A DNA stretch of 64,000 bases from contig NZ_JACVVX010000001.1 of assembly GCF_014534685.1 (NCBI RefSeq), forward strand, positions 698,501 to 762,500. Reading direction: 5' to 3'. The position numbers were made by a program, and so were the translations under genes. The DNA comes from Oryzicola mucosus. Lineage in GTDB: Bacteria; Pseudomonadota; Alphaproteobacteria; Rhizobiales; Rhizobiaceae. Below the pieces are notes generated by a model that worked only from the letters and a program-made list of their open reading frames with translations, did not search any database and was not told the DNA's origin. This document shows, piece after piece, positions 63,842 through 64,000 of the stretch. Position 1 is the first letter of the stretch, and every line of letters starts with the position of its first letter.

Positions 63842-64000
63842 GTGCTGCGCTCCTCCAGAAGGCCGTTCCGCTCATAGAAGTCGCGCATCTCTTCCAAGGC
63901 CGGATGGGCCAGCGCGCGGCGCATATAATCGCGGATGCGCGGCAGGTGCTTGAGATAGTTCGACTTACCGTCACGCACATTCAGCCGCACGAAAATACCG
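63838..64000 (-). CDS. C-terminal end of a probable AmgK-like sugar kinase (aminoglycoside phosphotransferase family)
   Basis: The last 53 codons of a gene running off the window: GIFVRLNVRDGKSNYLKHLP, RIRDYMRRALAHPALEEM and a short acidic tail. The R-x-x-x-Y-x-x-x-AL-AHPAL pattern is the usual end of AmgK/APH-type kinases that phosphorylate MurNAc and GlcNAc. Position directly upstream of the MurU-like gene, with ATGA overlap, supports this. The kinase core is outside the window. Confidence 0.6.
   Translation of the reverse strand, partial: GIFVRLNVRDGKSNYLKHLPRIRDYMRRALAHPALEEMRDFYERNGLLEERST

Overview
The window is GC-rich, densely packed alphaproteobacterial chromosome. It fits the Hyphomicrobiales, most likely the Phyllobacteriaceae/Mesorhizobium neighbourhood. 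The reasons are the cysG-DUF2849-sulfite reductase-cysH-DUF934 cluster, the sppA-ihfB-lapA block, the trpF-trpB-trpA-accD-folC-trxA-addA-addB backbone, an OlsB acyltransferase, a rhizobial-type host-attachment protein, RIME-like intergenic repeats and GGAAC-N16/17-CGTT (sigma EcfG) promoters. No tRNA, rRNA, CRISPR array, prophage or transposase was seen. The genus is inference from gene content, not a database result.

Layout. 1-1.7 kb: lipid-synthesis genes, a frameshifted AraC relic and a VOC protein. 1.8-6.5 kb: a minus-strand assimilatory sulfate/sulfite reduction operon. 6.6-8 kb: a stress-promoter-driven host-attachment gene, then a decayed stretch with a YbaL-like antiporter stub. 8-11 kb: an SDR and a class A penicillin-binding protein. 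11.3-16.4 kb: a large subtilisin/RTX exoprotease, a small secreted protein and a LuxR-type regulator. 16.4-17.3 kb: very small envelope/stress genes with sigma EcfG-like promoters. 17.3-23.9 kb: RNase D, M20 peptidase, a candidate small RNA and micro-ORF, MATE pump, pncB, and ureG/ureE. 24.1-26.4 kb: a NodF/NodE-like ACP-ketosynthase pair and a GST. 26.4-32.3 kb: P-loop kinase, DD-carboxypeptidase, OlsB, hybrid histidine kinase, SH3 protein. 32.5-37.6 kb: lspA, two RNA methyltransferases, WYL regulator, VOC, EVE, ornithine cyclodeaminase family. 37.6-41.7 kb: lapA, ihfB, sppA, lptCAB. 41.7-47.6 kb: BTLCP protease and a liv-type ABC operon broken by repeats and an antitoxin relic. 47.7-54.4 kb: a polytopic membrane protein with rpe, then trpF, trpB, an inserted toxin-antitoxin pair, trpA and accD. 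54.4-64 kb: a RIME-like repeat, folC, trxA, addA, addB, a MurU-like nucleotidyltransferase and the end of a probable AmgK-like kinase.

How the genes work together. The sulfur operon makes siroheme and reduces APS to sulfide. The lpt genes, PBP1A, the DD-carboxypeptidase, lspA and the MurU/AmgK-like pair serve the envelope. AddAB repairs double-strand breaks. The most interesting accessory signals are: (i) a ParD/ParE-like module between trpB and trpA, almost touching trpA; (ii) a chromosomal NodFE-like pair whose ACP has His in place of the usual Asp before the phosphopantetheine serine; (iii) sigma EcfG-type promoters on a host-attachment gene and on a cluster of tiny envelope genes; (iv) a candidate minus-strand sRNA with pyrimidine-rich hairpin loops; and (v) an RTX protease with an ABAB repeat block next to a LuxR-type regulator.
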